Source: Cyprinodon diabolis (taxonomy: Eukaryota > Chordata > Actinopteri > Cyprinodontiformes > Cyprinodontidae). Taken from it: a stretch of 64,000 nucleotides of DNA. Of the stretch, positions 1 through 10,797 are shown piece after piece. The stretch spans positions 37,707,817 through 37,771,816 of the forward strand of contig CM060082.1 in assembly GCA_030533445.1 (NCBI GenBank). Reading direction: 5' to 3'. Numbering within the stretch: position 1 is the first letter of the stretch; the number at the start of each line of letters is the position of its first letter. The notes under the pieces were generated by a model. It was not told the DNA's origin and did not search any database. It saw only the letters and a list, made by a program, of their open reading frames with translations. A program made the translations under genes and the position numbers.

Positions 1-1699
1 CTTATGGCAAAACAGTTATGATAGTAATTAACTATTTTTAGTGAACAAAGCAATTTAGATTTAATGTTTTAAAGGTTCTGATCAGGTAACTGAAATAGAT
101 TTTTTTCTCATATGCAGCAACAGACATACTATTTAGTTCATAACCAAACAGCTAAAGCAATTTGTGTCCAGTTCATTTAAGATGTAAGAACTAATCAGTT
201 ATTGACTGCAGAGTAAACAATAACGACTGCTCTGTGAATCCAGTGCATGGAAAAAATATAAAAAAGAGAGCAAAACTGCTGCAAAAAAATGAAGGAGACT
301 GCATAGCTTCATGATTTCCGCATCAGTATTTGTCATCAAAAAATGTTTGCAAGTGGACAGGAGGTGCAAACGCAGCAGAAAATCTCCATTATGGGTAATA
401 TCGTTGATAGCGTGGACAAGCCTAAGGCAGTGTTCATGATGTGTAGGCATAAATGATCCTGAATAACAATATTTTGAGTTCATGGGGCAAGAAAATTAAC
501 TAGCTGATCAAATTTTGGCATGTCAGAGAGATATTTGTGGTCACATTCTTATAAAGTGAATAATATGCAAGCATGAGCCTTAAACGACCTCTGAGTGTCT
601 GTCTGCAGGTCAGACTAGTTACCAATGTCTAAAGCAATATATGATTCAGTCCTTTGTTCTTGAAAACTGTTAAAATACATTTATTCAAACCGATTCAAGA
701 TGAAAATTCCCTCCATTTGCGTATTAGGTTCAGTTCTAAGAACTTTAATGTGTATATTTGTTGATCTGAAAATGCTTAAGGAAGTAAAACCTTAGAAACA
801 TAACCATTGTCAGTAACAAGTCTTTCATCCTTCCCACCCAGAGGGATGCTCTATTCCTGCAGCTATTACTATAAATCTATTATTTAAGTGAATAGCTATC
901 AGCCATGAGGCAAGCAATTTACTTGTCAAAATAGGCTGCCTGTGTGGTCTGAAAAATGACTTGTGGGAGTCCAGGCCTACGCTGAGGAGAGGAGGAGAAG
1001 GAACCATTTGCTAAATTATAAATGTTGGTCTGTAGTTGCAACTTGTGGTGAATGATGAAGTGAAAACCCAAAGGCAGGGAAACTCAGGTAAGAGCCATAT
1101 GCAAAACGATAGATTTATGCAGATAATCAAACCCACAGGGTGGTGCAAAACTTTGAAAGGCAAAATTAATAGGTCTCATATGATAAAACTCGATATTAAA
1201 AAAAAGAGCATACTTTATTGCATTTTTAAAGGCGATCTACTAGGTTGTTGTGCTGATCATTGTGTCTGTACAAATTAAATAAACAGTATGTTTAAATGAA
1301 TAGCATCTATGTCTTCATGGATATGCAGAACATATGCCGATCATCAGAACACGTACATTTCTGGGAGTAGGATATGCAAATTAAATTCCTTACTAATTGC
1401 AAAAGGATTTCTCAAGCCTGAAGCAGATATTGCAGAAACAGTTTTTGCATCTATATTTAACATGCTTGAAAGTCAGGTGCAAAGTTTAAAGCACAAATGT
1501 CAGTTGCCATTTTCCAAGAAGGAATAGCTACAACACCAGATGACGATGAAACACACATCAGTGCGTGTTGACCTTACATACAGAATACTTGGTGTTGTAG
1601 GCTAAAGCCAATTACTAAACTGGTCCTTGACTAAACTAAACTGAGCTAAAATGAACTACTGCTCCAATCTAAAAATTGTCACAGAGGTCTATGTGAAGA
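1..1699. other. Unique AT-rich DNA, no gene recognised
   Basis: I see no recognisable coding exon, RNA gene or repeat family here. The reading frames are short, lack any known motif and sit in AT-rich sequence. It may be intronic or intergenic. Confidence 0.5.
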
Positions 1700-1835
1700 G
1701 TTGTATTGCCATGCAGTTTGTACCATTGTAGCAAGAAGGTTCTGGGTTTTAATCTTGGCATAGGGTTTCTGTATATTCTCCCTGTCTATTCATGGGTTCT
1801 CCTTCGGTACACCTCTGTGAACTACCTGCACTTTG
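1700..1835 (+). repeat. Decayed tRNA-like SINE fragment
   Basis: The stretch follows the order of the teleost SINE better preserved near 10.5 kb: a GCAGT head, then AGCAAGAAGGTTCTGGGTT, then the TATTCTCCCTGT and CATGGGTTCTCCT blocks. Many substitutions and small deletions show that it is old. It is not a functional tRNA gene. Confidence 0.6.
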
Positions 1836-2370
1836 GGTCATTGTCCGGTTCCATTACCCAAATCTGCTTGATATTTTGTCCTTCCAGAGTTTAGATCTCA
1901 TAGATCCATCATGTATGTAGAGTTTTCAATGTTCTAGTAGCCCGGGACCATCACACTAATGCCACCTGTCTGACTGTTGGTGTGCTGTTTTATTTTTGCT
2001 GCCATTTTTTAATAATGTTTGATTTTATGTCAAATGTAACAGGCAGATTATCTCCAAAATTTTTCACTGTTTATTTACCAATGCATTTGATATTCTCCTA
2101 CATGTCTTGGTGGTCTTGGATGCCATCTTTGCCTGGTTTGTTATTCATCCATCAGTTAGTATGTTGTGCAATGCAGTTTTTTCTGGGTTTCCTATGCCTC
2201 CTGGATGAGACATTGTGGAGCTCCTGATGTAATTTTTAGGCCAGTAACTCCTGAGAAGGATTATGGCTGTCTTATTGAACCAAAAATGAAACTAGTCATG
2301 ACTATTTTGTAATTTAAAAAGTGTCCTGATCCCAGAGACAGATTAAATAACACTAAATGAACTTTCTCGA
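1836..2370. other. No feature recognised
   Basis: AT-rich single-copy-looking sequence. Reading frames are short and hydrophobic with no known motif. Confidence 0.4.
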
Positions 2371-2590
2371 CTGGGTGGCTGAGCATTCCCTTAGAGATAG
2401 GGTGAGTATCTCGTCATTCGGTAGAGGCTCAGAGTAGAGCCAATTCTCCTCCACATCGAGAGGATTCAACTGACATCTTTCACTGTTGCCCCTGGATGCT
2501 TTCCTCTGGAGTTGTTCCAGGCACATCCCAACGGAACGAGGCCCAGGGGATGACCCAGGACATGATGGAGGGACTGTGTCTCTTTTTTTC
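2371..2590 (+). pseudogene. Non-LTR retrotransposon RT carboxy-terminal remnant
   Basis: Read across two frames, this encodes the tail of a teleost LINE reverse transcriptase polyprotein: a SLRDRV block, then VEPILLHIERIQL, then a basic RPRG..RT segment and WRDCV. Frameshifts and in-frame stops (for example after RPRG) show it is dead. The region after the RT domain in this family carries the pattern IERSQLRW...RPRGRPRTRWRDYV, which I recognise from memory of fish genomes. The clade (RTE or other) is uncertain. A second remnant of the same family lies at 48.03-48.28 kb. Confidence 0.65.
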
Positions 2591-3329
2591 CTTTACCTGA
2601 TAAAATCATTTGAAAATTTCTTTTTTAACTTGTGCCTTTTATCTTTTACATAAGAAATTGTCTGATGATCTGAAACATGGATGTTTAAGGGGGCGGATAC
2701 TGTGCTTGTTCTGAGCACTGTGAAAAAACAGAAAGCGGCCCCAGCAGAGAACAGATGTACAAAAACTGGGCCACTGAACTCTGTATATTTCTCAGCCTTC
2801 CTTTTATCCATATTTGAGCCCTTCACCAGCTTACATGCTTTTCGGAGAAGTAAATACAATTATTATTCCTTCCAGGTAGCAAAACACTGCTTTCTCTAAC
2901 CCTAACTTTTCTGTTAACTGTTAAGACCTGCAGTTTACTGCCAACAGAACACCATTTGTAACTTACACATAAAACTGCTGTAGGAAGTAATGAAGCTCAT
3001 TTTTTTCCTGCATCTGTCAGGTCTCTAATGCTGATCTACCTCTTCTTGTTACATCAGCTTTTCCTCTCTCAACACTTTGCTCACTTTTGCTGAAGCAGCT
3101 TTGATCCTCCACAGACCCAGGTGATCTTCACCCCGATGGTTCAGTGCTTAGGCTGGATTAGGAGGAATGGAAAAGGGAGGGTAGGACACAGCTCCATCCA
3201 TGCTCACTTTAATCACATACCCTGTAGGCAAAAGGCAACACCCAGCTGTGCAGATTGACAACTAACAGCACAGCAAACTAATGCCAAAGACTAATCTTAT
3301 CTACTATCTGGTTAAATGTGTTTTTCCCA
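2591..3329. other. No feature recognised
   Basis: Mostly unique AT-rich sequence. Short overlapping reading frames on both strands near 2600-2900 have no known motif and are probably chance. Confidence 0.4.
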
Positions 3330-3720
3330 TCTGTTTTCTCTATCGACTACATTTCTTCAGTTTGCGCTCCCTAATTTGCAACTCTCCCGAGAGCCTTCCT
3401 TTGGAGGATTAAAACAGCTCTAATATGATTCATGAGATATATCGAACTCATCCCCTGCTGGCCGGAGAATAACACCATGCTCCCGAGAGAGTCTTAAAGA
3501 GAGAAGAAAAAACAGGATTATTTAATGGAGTTCTTGTTTCTGTTTTGTAAAGGCACTGGCCGGGCTGGTGCTGCCTAAATGAGGACTGTCGTTTAGTCCC
3601 TGGTGGGGATATTTTCTCTCTGCTGCCGCACATGTTTCCAGGCTCTAGTGGTTGTTTCCCACTCGGGAGAAAAGACTGGATGATCTGCTGCTGCATCCCT
3701 TCAAGCCAATCTAACACAAA
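3330..3720. other. Candidate conserved noncoding block
   Basis: This repeat-free block is richer in GC and more complex than its flanks, with CCCGAGAG, TGATTCATGAG and CTGGCCGG words. The minus-strand reading frame through it has no domain I recognise. It could be an enhancer-like element. The only evidence is compositional contrast and the absence of repeats. Confidence 0.3.
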
Positions 3721-5139
3721 TCAAAGAACCCTTCAAAGTTAAACACATTAGCCTTGGGCAATATGTCCTTTCACATTTGGCTTCAACTTTTAGGCCACAG
3801 AAATATATATCGACCGCATGGACAGATGGGAAAAACACAAACAGAAAAACAGTGGTCAACAATAAGTGAAAACCCTTGATCTGAAGTTCTTTATCCTTGT
3901 GCCTAGAGAACATATCTCTACTGTTTGAACTTTTTTTTAAAGTCTTTTTTCAAAATCCAAAAAAATAAAAAAAATGTTCATGTGATAAATCAGATAAAAT
4001 TAGTGCATCATTATAAAGTAGAAGGAAAAATACACGTTTTTATGTCTCATTTATCTTTGCAGTCCTGGAAAGAAAAATCTAGTGCAACTACCTGAACAAA
4101 GTGCAGAAGGGCATATCAGGTATAAATTTAGATAGCTGTCTTCAAATTTTAAATGCTGCAGTCCCGTTTGTATAAAACATACTCAAACTGTATTGCACAT
4201 ACAAAGCTGAGCTATTAACTGTTTGTGGGAATCATTACATGTATTGATTTATCAATCCATTTGGCAGGTTTATCTCTTATTTATAAAGAGATGTTAATAA
4301 TAACGGGTTCATTTTTACCTCATCCTTCTCAAAGGAAAAAATACACCCCAAATATTATTATCAATGAAACAATGAACCCCGACAGGATGTTTTCAACAGA
4401 CACTGCTCCACAGCACAAAACGTTTTAAACCTGTTCTATTATGTTTATGCATTCAGCAGATGTTTTTATCACATGTGACTTACAAAGTAGACACAAAGTT
4501 ATCATCAAAATGACAATACTTTCTCTAGAGGAAAATCCCTAGTCAGAATCAGTGGTGACATGAAAAGAATACAGGGAAGCATTAATGCATTTTGAGCAAA
4601 GATATAAATGTTATGATGCTACCAAAGGTGCAAGTTGACTCACAGCTTATTGCCAAGCAAGGTCATGACATTGCAGGAAAGATTAGCTAAGCAGGCTTTA
4701 TACAGTAGCTTGAATATGATTCCATTCAGTTATTGCCTTTAACACAAAGTCAGTGGATTATGCTTGAATGCACCAAGAGAAAACAGAGCAATTAGGTCCA
4801 GCCAGAGTAGCCACAGGTTATATGCCTTTGGTGAGATTATTACAAATGACTAAAAGTCAAAGGTACCTGCAGTGTGTTTGAACCTTTTGACACTAGATTT
4901 CCTCAGCAGATTTCTACTCCACAGCTCCTATTGTTTCAGGACAGTGGCTTCAGTCATAAAAGCTCACATATTGGCTGGGACTTTAGCAGAAGCAGCTAAA
5001 GGCTTTTTGTTGTTTCAACCCAAAGGATCGTTTAGGGAAAAAAAAAACTAGAGAATCTTCATGCAACATGATGCAACATTATTTACCATTAGTCAATGCT
5101 TCTTGGTTCTGGTACTCTTCCTAGAGTGTTTCTTCTCTG
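3721..5139. other. Unique DNA with a possible SINE-tail fragment
   Basis: Mostly AT-rich sequence with no gene. At about 4439-4494 a TGCATTCAGCAGATG...TTTTATC...GACTTACAAAG order resembles the widespread fish SINE tail that reads TTAGCAGACGCTTTTATCCAAAGCGACTTACA. The match is partial, so I give it low weight. Confidence 0.4.
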
Positions 5140-5161
5140 GTGTTGATAACAGTCTTCATAT

Positions 5162-5218
5162 GTGAAGTTCCAGTGATGTGCTGTTTGAAAGCCGCCCAGC
5201 ACATCACTGGAACTTCAC
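5162..5218. repeat. Perfect 22-bp fold-back hairpin
   Basis: Positions 5162-5183 and 5197-5218 are exact reverse complements (22 of 22), separated by 13 nt. The right arm is ordinary Rex1-like coding sequence (reads AQHITGT...). The left arm is an inverted copy of it, placed exactly at the 5' junction of the truncated LINE. This fits a fold-back template switch or 5' inversion during insertion. Confidence 0.85.
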
Positions 5219-6652
5219 TACCCACCATTGAGCACATCCAAGAGAAACGCTGCCTACTGTACATGGACCCCGCAGCATTCTTAAGGACTCCTCCCACCCA
5301 GCCCTCAGACTGTTTTCTCTCCTACCCTCCGGCAGGTGTTTCAGGTGCCTTCGGACCAGAACCAGCAGACTAAAGAACAGCTCTAACCCTCACTGATAGA
5401 CTCTACTCTCCTTCCCCACACCTACCACCATTTTGCTATTCTGTTTTTTGACTGTAATGTTCACCTGCACTCCTGACTGTTACTATTGTAACAACTGTTT
5501 ATATGCATCTTGCACTACTCACTTTGACTGAATATTGATTTGCACTGCCGACTGCTTATATTTGCACTGCCGACTGTTTATTCACAGTACCAATTGTTTA
5601 CATATACATTTGCAATAACATACTTTAACTGTAATACGCAATTACCTTCCACTGCACTTTAATTTAGATAGCTTCTGTCCAAACTTTATTTATTCATTTA
5701 TAGTAAAACACATCTGTATATTATGCAATGTAAATAACGGTAAAAACCTTTTTCTATAGTAATATTTACCTGTATATTATATTCGGTACATAGCCAGCTG
5801 TAAATTTAGTTCATAACACTAGTGATCTATATATTATATTCATTATTGATAATAAGTATTCATCTCTATACTCATTCAGTAGAAATACCCATGTCCTGTA
5901 TTTATGGAACCATTATTTATCCTGCACTTGCTGCTATCGCACTTCTGGTTAGACCTCAACTGCATTTCGTTGCCTTGTACCTGTACATGGGTAATGCAAT
6001 CAGAGATGGCAAAAGTACTCACTTTCCGTACTTGAGTAAACGTACAGATACTTGTGTTAAAAAATACTCTGGTAAAAGTGGAAGTACTGATTAAACTTCT
6101 TTACTCAAGTAAAAGTAACAAAGTACAGGCTTGTAAATTTACTTAAAGTACAAAAGTAAAAGTAGAAACCACTTTTTTCATGCCGTTGCCTACATTTTAA
6201 ATGGATGTCTGCCAATAGGACTAGATCTCCGTTGTGTTCATTTTCAATCATCTCGTCCTCCATACTACTATGCTAACGCCACCAAGCTGCAATGATTTGC
6301 CGCGAATGAATACCACTGTCGATTCATCTTGTAGTGGTGCGTCAAATGCAACGTAGATTCCCATCCAATTAGATTGAATTTGGTATTGATGACGTGAAAA
6401 ATAATAACGGTAACTCCATTGAAATGATTCAAAACTAAAGTAACGAGCCAATTTTTTAAAATGTAAGGAGTAGAAAGTACAGATATTTGTGTAAAAATGT
6501 AAGGAGTAGAAGTAAAAAGTCGCCATAAAAATAAGTAGTAAAGTAAAGTAAAAATATCAGAAAAATCTACTTGAGTACAGTAACGAAGTATTTGTACTTC
6601 GTTACTTCCCATCTCTGAATGCAATAAAGTTGAATCTAATCTAATCTAATCT
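5184..6652 (+). mobile_element. 5'-truncated Rex1-like LINE, 3' end, interrupted by a hAT MITE
   Basis: The start encodes the last part of a reverse transcriptase polyprotein (AQHITGTSLPTIEHIQEKRC). It then shifts frame through a CFLSYPPAG stretch that corresponds to the family's LFSLLPSGRR motif. A long 3' untranslated tail follows with repeated TTTGCACTGCCGACTG words, ending CTGCATTTCGTTGCCTTGTACCTGTACATG, then (split by the MITE) AATGCAATAAAGTTG and a short TAATC repeat tail at 6633-6652. Everything upstream in the LINE is missing, the usual 5' truncation. The Rex1/CR1 assignment rests on motif memory; fragments of the same family occur at 25.8-26.8 and 42.4-42.7 kb. Confidence 0.7.
6001..6617. 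mobile_element. hAT-type non-autonomous element (MITE)
   Basis: Exact 8-bp target duplications AATGCAAT flank the element at 5993-6000 and 6618-6625. The ends are CAGAGATGG and CCATCTCTG, a 9-bp terminal inverted repeat. The interior is built of GTACTT/AAGTAC-rich subterminal repeats and contains no transposase. Eight-bp duplications and a CAGNGNTGG terminus are hallmarks of the hAT superfamily. It sits in the 3' tail of a Rex1-like LINE, so it is younger than that LINE. The reading frames across it on the minus strand are not genes. Confidence 0.92.
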
Positions 6653-8363
6653 ATAAAGCCCTCATGCTAAGGAATCTCACAATACGTCATCCCACTCCTT
6701 AACTGGCATTAATTGTCTGCCTGGTGGTGGTTACTTAGTGTTTTCACTTGTTCTAACTGTTTCACCACATTGTTTCACCTCTAGCTGTCAAGTCATTTAC
6801 ATGCAGTTCACTGGCTCATATGTCTAAAATTCATTTGACATGTTTCATTAAAGAAGAGAATTGAAGTTATAAGAAAGAATGGATATCAAGAAATAAAGAG
6901 TTTTATGAATTTATTTGGTAAAAGTGGATTTAGAGTCCTTAAAACTTGCATCAGGAAAATCATTCTAGCATAAAGGCCACAAGCAGCTATCTGTTACGAC
7001 GCTTTGAATCATAAAATGCGCCAATAGTTTTTTTACAGGTTGCAGAATTATGTAGGTGGAAGTGAGTCATGAAACTAAACTAAGAAAAGAAAAGAAGTTA
7101 GAGGACTTTTAACACATAAGGAAGAAATAACTGTATACCAACAGAAAACATTTAGGTAGGATGACAAAAAAAACAAAGAACAAAAAAGCAAGTTGGAAAG
7201 AACCTTTCGATTGCAGAGTTTTAATGCACAGTTCAGCCCTGAGTGTATCTTTCTTGGTCTTCTTTTCTAGAGGAAAATGCACAGCAATCAACCATTCTAC
7301 ATCCATTGACCAGAAATTACAGGATCAATACCACTTATACTCTAACCTTAAACAGCTGAAATGAAGCTTGGAGCTCATGCGGTAATAAATCATATGCCAC
7401 AGTGAATCAATGAAATTGCTAGATCCACATGCTCCAAGTGATCATTAGACTGAATGAGGATACTTATGTCTAACAGCACCTTAGTTAATAGCTCCAAGAG
7501 CTTTCAGAGCACAGTTGCAGACAAAAAGGGGTTTAAGATGTCATTTCTTTTTCAGACTGGGCAGCGTGTATTCTTAACAGATCTGATGAGAGGATAAATG
7601 TTATCATTGGAGTCTAATATACACCACAGAGTGATATGCATGTCTGCATTAGACTAATTTATGCCACACATCTAGACAGCTCTAGACCACTTAATGCACA
7701 TCTTGATTTGGATAAGATGATAGAAATAACACTTTGCTGTAAATGCAATATGCAAAAAAAATTGAACCTGTTGTTCTGATGTATATTTCAGTTCAGAGTT
7801 AGACATTATAGAAAATGAGTGGGGTTCAAATTTACATTGATTTTTCTCATTTATAATAAAAAGAGGCTAAAGAATACACATACTTCCCTTTCCATTGTTA
7901 TTATCTATTATCACGTACAAGTAAATTTATTATCACTTCATTCTAAATTAATTAATCTCAGTGGCCGGTTGCCAAACCATTTGTGCTTTTCTATGAAGCA
8001 ATATTTTTCTTTGATTATAAAGTTCTTGCCAGAGAACAGACAAGGCAGAGATCAGACGATACGAAAACACCAAAAATAGACTTTATATTCAAAGACTAAT
8101 AGTACGCTAAATGCATCTGAGATATTTATCTGGTCATTGAAGCAGTAAAGAGATTTTTAATCAGTGTCTGCTAATATTAACAACAGCTGACACAGTTGCA
8201 ACAATGATATAACCCAAAGAATGGGTTTGCAAGGTAACTCTGACTTCATGTGAATTTTTGGGGCAAAGTTTTGAAAACTTTACATTGAAAATAGAAACAG
8301 TTTGGACTTAGCCAGCCTTAGTGAAATAAAGCTGCTTTCACACAAAACCTCTGAAATATGTTT
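6653..8363. other. Unique AT-rich DNA, no gene recognised
   Basis: I see no repeat family, RNA gene or coding exon. Poly-purine and poly-A tracts near 7080-7200 create the short overlapping frames on both strands. Confidence 0.45.
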
Positions 8364-8368
8364 GATTG

Positions 8369-9163
8369 TGTTAGGACTCCAGTCTGTGTGGTCTGTGTTT
8401 TTGTGTGTTTGTCTTCCTTCCTCCACCAGGCGGCACCTGGTTCTGATTCTCCTCCTCACACACCTGCAAGGGGCTACCTCGTTAACTGAGTGTTCTTAAG
8501 CTGCTGACTGCCGCTAACTCGACGCCTTTGCCAGTTTTGGGTACTCTAGCCTAGCTGTGTTTTGCTAAGTCAAACTGAGTTTTTTTCAACCTGTGTCTTA
8601 ACATTGTTTTTTTGTCTTTGCCTCTCGGCTGGAAGTCATCCTGCAAACTGGATTTTTCGGACCTACTCTCCCTGGAAGGATCAACTGAGCTTCAAACTGA
8701 GCTGAGGATACAAACCGGAGGTTTGGATCCACTTTTTCCCGAGGAAACGTTTGAGCTTCATACTGAGCAAAGGATTCATCTGCACAACAGTCCGTTCACG
8801 TACCGCAGGATATCTGAGTGGCAGTCAGTCTTTCTCCGTTCATCTACCAACAACCGTAACCCTGTCCGCCCTCCTCCGTATGAGACAAACACCGGAACAC
8901 ATTCCTCACCTGCTGGATTCTAAGAGTAAACCTAATCTCTGGAAACGTGAGTCTTCCAACGTTTTCTCCTCTACAAGTTCGAGAATCAATTCTCCCACTG
9001 AACCATAACTAACCGCAGTGTCTTCCCCTCACCTTTCAGTTCCGGTTGAGCAGTGTTCAGAGCCACACTGGAACCTCCACAAAACTTCTCAATAAACCTG
9101 TCCCTTGTCTCTCTGGACGGGTTTATCTGCATTTTGGTCCGAGCTCTTGATAAAATCATGACA
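8369..9163 (+). mobile_element. Solo LTR with 5-bp target duplication
   Basis: The block begins TGTTAGGACTCC and ends AAATCATGACA, the TG...CA form of a long terminal repeat. The exact 5-bp repeat GATTG flanks it (8364-8368 and 9164-9168). An AATAAA polyadenylation signal lies at 9091-9096, about 70 bp before the end, as expected for an LTR R/U5 boundary. No gag-pol internal region or second LTR follows, so recombination between two LTRs probably removed the body. A 5-bp duplication fits a gypsy-type or similar LTR retrotransposon. The reading frames inside it (for example 8612-8923) are not genes. Confidence 0.8.
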
Positions 9164-9168
9164 GATTG

Positions 9169-9881
9169 AGTTCGGTTATTAAAGCAGATTAAAAATATTT
9201 TAACGCAATCCAGGAATCTGATGTCACACCCTGGCACAGTAACAACAGCCAGTATTGACAGTTTATCTACAATCTGGAGCGTTTCAATAACAAATTGAGT
9301 GTGTCTCAGTCCCAATGTACCTAAAGCAAGAAGAGATGAATCAGATGTACTTTTGATTTGAAGCGAAAGGTACATAAATAAGGAGCTTGAATCAAAGGAC
9401 AAAATATTTTGAAAATTCCTTATGGAGCTATGTTCAAAAAAGGTTAAGCACATACCTACACTTCACCACCAAAGTAGCAGCAACTCAAATGTTTATTTTT
9501 CATCTTCTTTTTCCTTTTTACCAGAGCAGTATTAGCATGATTTTTTGTCCTGAACAAAGTATATTTGCCTGAATCTAAACTACACCTACCACAGGTAGGA
9601 CTTTTCTCACTTTAACTCGTCCCTGGACCAATTCCTGGCCTGTCCCATTAGGGTAAATGCATCCTTAGAGGAATACATAAACAACTTTTCAAATAGGCTG
9701 TCATCAGATACTTTTGACTCATAAAACAGAGTTCTTAAAACAGTAATTAGTCTTTAATCCAATAATTTTAACTTTAGAACCTTAAGAATCTCAAATATCT
9801 GTTATTAAAATGTCTCTTAAAACATAGGTAGAACATTTTAAAATTTGTAAATTTGAACATTTTCAAATCGTCTTTCTTTCT
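9169..9881. other. No feature recognised
   Basis: AT-rich sequence without a recognised repeat or gene. The minus-strand reading frame from 8986 to 9453 crosses the LTR end and is spurious. Confidence 0.45.
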
Positions 9882-9895
9882 GGGCTGCTCAGTGG

Positions 9896-10463
9896 TAACC
9901 TGACAACAGCCAGATGCATGTCTCGCTCCGCCTAGCTCCACTCACATACATCTGGGAACCCGCCATAGGAATTGCCTTTACTGAAGGCTGGGTCTTATCA
10001 AAACTCCTTGCATATGATTGGATAAGCCACTTGTCTGTCATCCTTATTGACGTGCTATTTCAACCACTCACACCGAAGCTAACCCGTGACGCTGTGAGAG
10101 GAGGAGCCATTTGGTAGATCAAGCTCTTGCCAAATCCGGTCGGGAGAAGGGCGAAAACATAGTTTCCACCAACAAAAGCCTTCAAAGCCGTTCTCTGATG
10201 TTCTTTTAATGAAACAATATCAGATAGATTGGACAACACAGAAGAAATAGCAGCATCAATGCTAACGCTTGCTTCCTCAATGCGAGCCGCCATTGTTGTT
10301 GGAATCTCACGGTCGCTTCTCCACTCCAGGACACACCCGCCCTGCATCCTGATTGGACAGACCATAAATTCGGTTGGGGAAATCACTTTCAATGAGCGGG
10401 TTCCAAGATGTATGTGAGTGGAGCTAGGCGGAGCGAGACATGCATCTGGCTGTTGTCAGGTTA
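9896..10463. mobile_element. Non-autonomous DNA transposon with 68-bp TIRs, 9-bp TSD and a helicase fragment
   Basis: The termini 9896-9963 and 10396-10463 are inverted repeats that match at 67 of 68 positions. They start TAACCTGACAACAGCC. The exact 9-bp repeat GCTCAGTGG flanks the element (9887-9895 and 10464-10472), and removing one copy restores a SINE. The interior carries, on the minus strand, the beginning of a RecQ-like helicase and nothing else recognisable. This looks like an internally deleted derivative of a larger element that encodes a helicase. A 9-bp duplication is typical of MULE elements, whereas helicase genes are known from some Academ elements. I cannot assign the superfamily. 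The near-identical arms imply a fairly recent insertion. Confidence 0.85.
10060..10293 (-). pseudogene. RecQ-like helicase amino-terminal fragment
   Basis: The frame runs from a methionine at 10293 (MAARIEEA...; an upstream in-frame methionine at 10392 is also possible) to a stop at 10060. After about 35 residues it contains LKEHQRTALKAF, resembling RecQ motif 0. LLPTGFGKSLIYQMAP follows, a Walker A motif with the GFGKS loop followed by the SLIYQ typical of RecQ family members. All later helicase motifs (DEAH, Ia to VI) are absent and the frame ends soon after Walker A in unrelated sequence. No ATPase can be made from this. It lies wholly within the inverted-repeat element, so it is transposon cargo or a relic of the parent element's first exon and not a host gene. 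A captured host gene is the main alternative. Confidence 0.75.
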
Positions 10464-10687
10464 GCTCAGTGGCGCAGTGGGTAGCACTTGCAGCAAGAAG
10501 GTTCTGGATTCGATTCCCGGCTTCCCGATTCTTTCTGCATGGAGTTTGCATGTTCTCCCTGAGCATACGTGGGTTCTCTCCGGGTACTCTGTCTTCCTCC
10601 CACAGTCCACACACATGCTTGTTAGGTTAATTGGCTTCTCTAAATTCTCCTTAGGTGTGTGTGTGAGCGTGAGTGGTTGTTTGTCTC

Positions 10688-10736
10688 TGTGTTGCCCTGC
10701 GATGGACTGGCGACCTTTCCATTGCAGGGCAACACA
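10688..10736. repeat. 18-bp fold-back hairpin inside the SINE
   Basis: Arms 10688-10705 and 10719-10736 are reverse complements at 17 of 18 positions with a 13-nt loop. The left arm is normal SINE sequence (TGTTGCCCTGCGATGG). The right arm is its inverted copy and lies at the start of inserted extra sequence. This has the same geometry as the hairpin at 5162-5218. Confidence 0.8.
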
Positions 10737-10797
10737 GGCAAGGCAAGGGCAAGGCAAATTTATTTGTATAGCACAATTCAATACAAAGACAATGCAA
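10737..10797 (-). repeat. LINE/SINE tail fragment
   Basis: AAGGCAAATTTATTTGTATAGC followed by ACAATTCAATACAAAGACAATGCAAAGT is the widespread fish tail motif, here in inverted orientation. It interrupts the SINE just after the hairpin arm. Confidence 0.6.

Noticed and set aside
8612..8923. 103-codon frame that might look like a small protein gene
   Set aside because: It lies wholly inside the LTR, which is noncoding in this class.
8986..9453. 155-codon minus-strand frame
   Set aside because: It spans the 3' end of the solo LTR and its target duplication into unique DNA; it cannot be an ancestral gene.
10060..10392. Host RecQ helicase exon
   Set aside because: The frame is enclosed by transposon inverted repeats, lacks all motifs after Walker A, and has no neighbouring exons.
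10464..10530. Possible tRNA gene
   Set aside because: Box A and a damaged box B are present, but no cloverleaf can be drawn and the body continues as a SINE.
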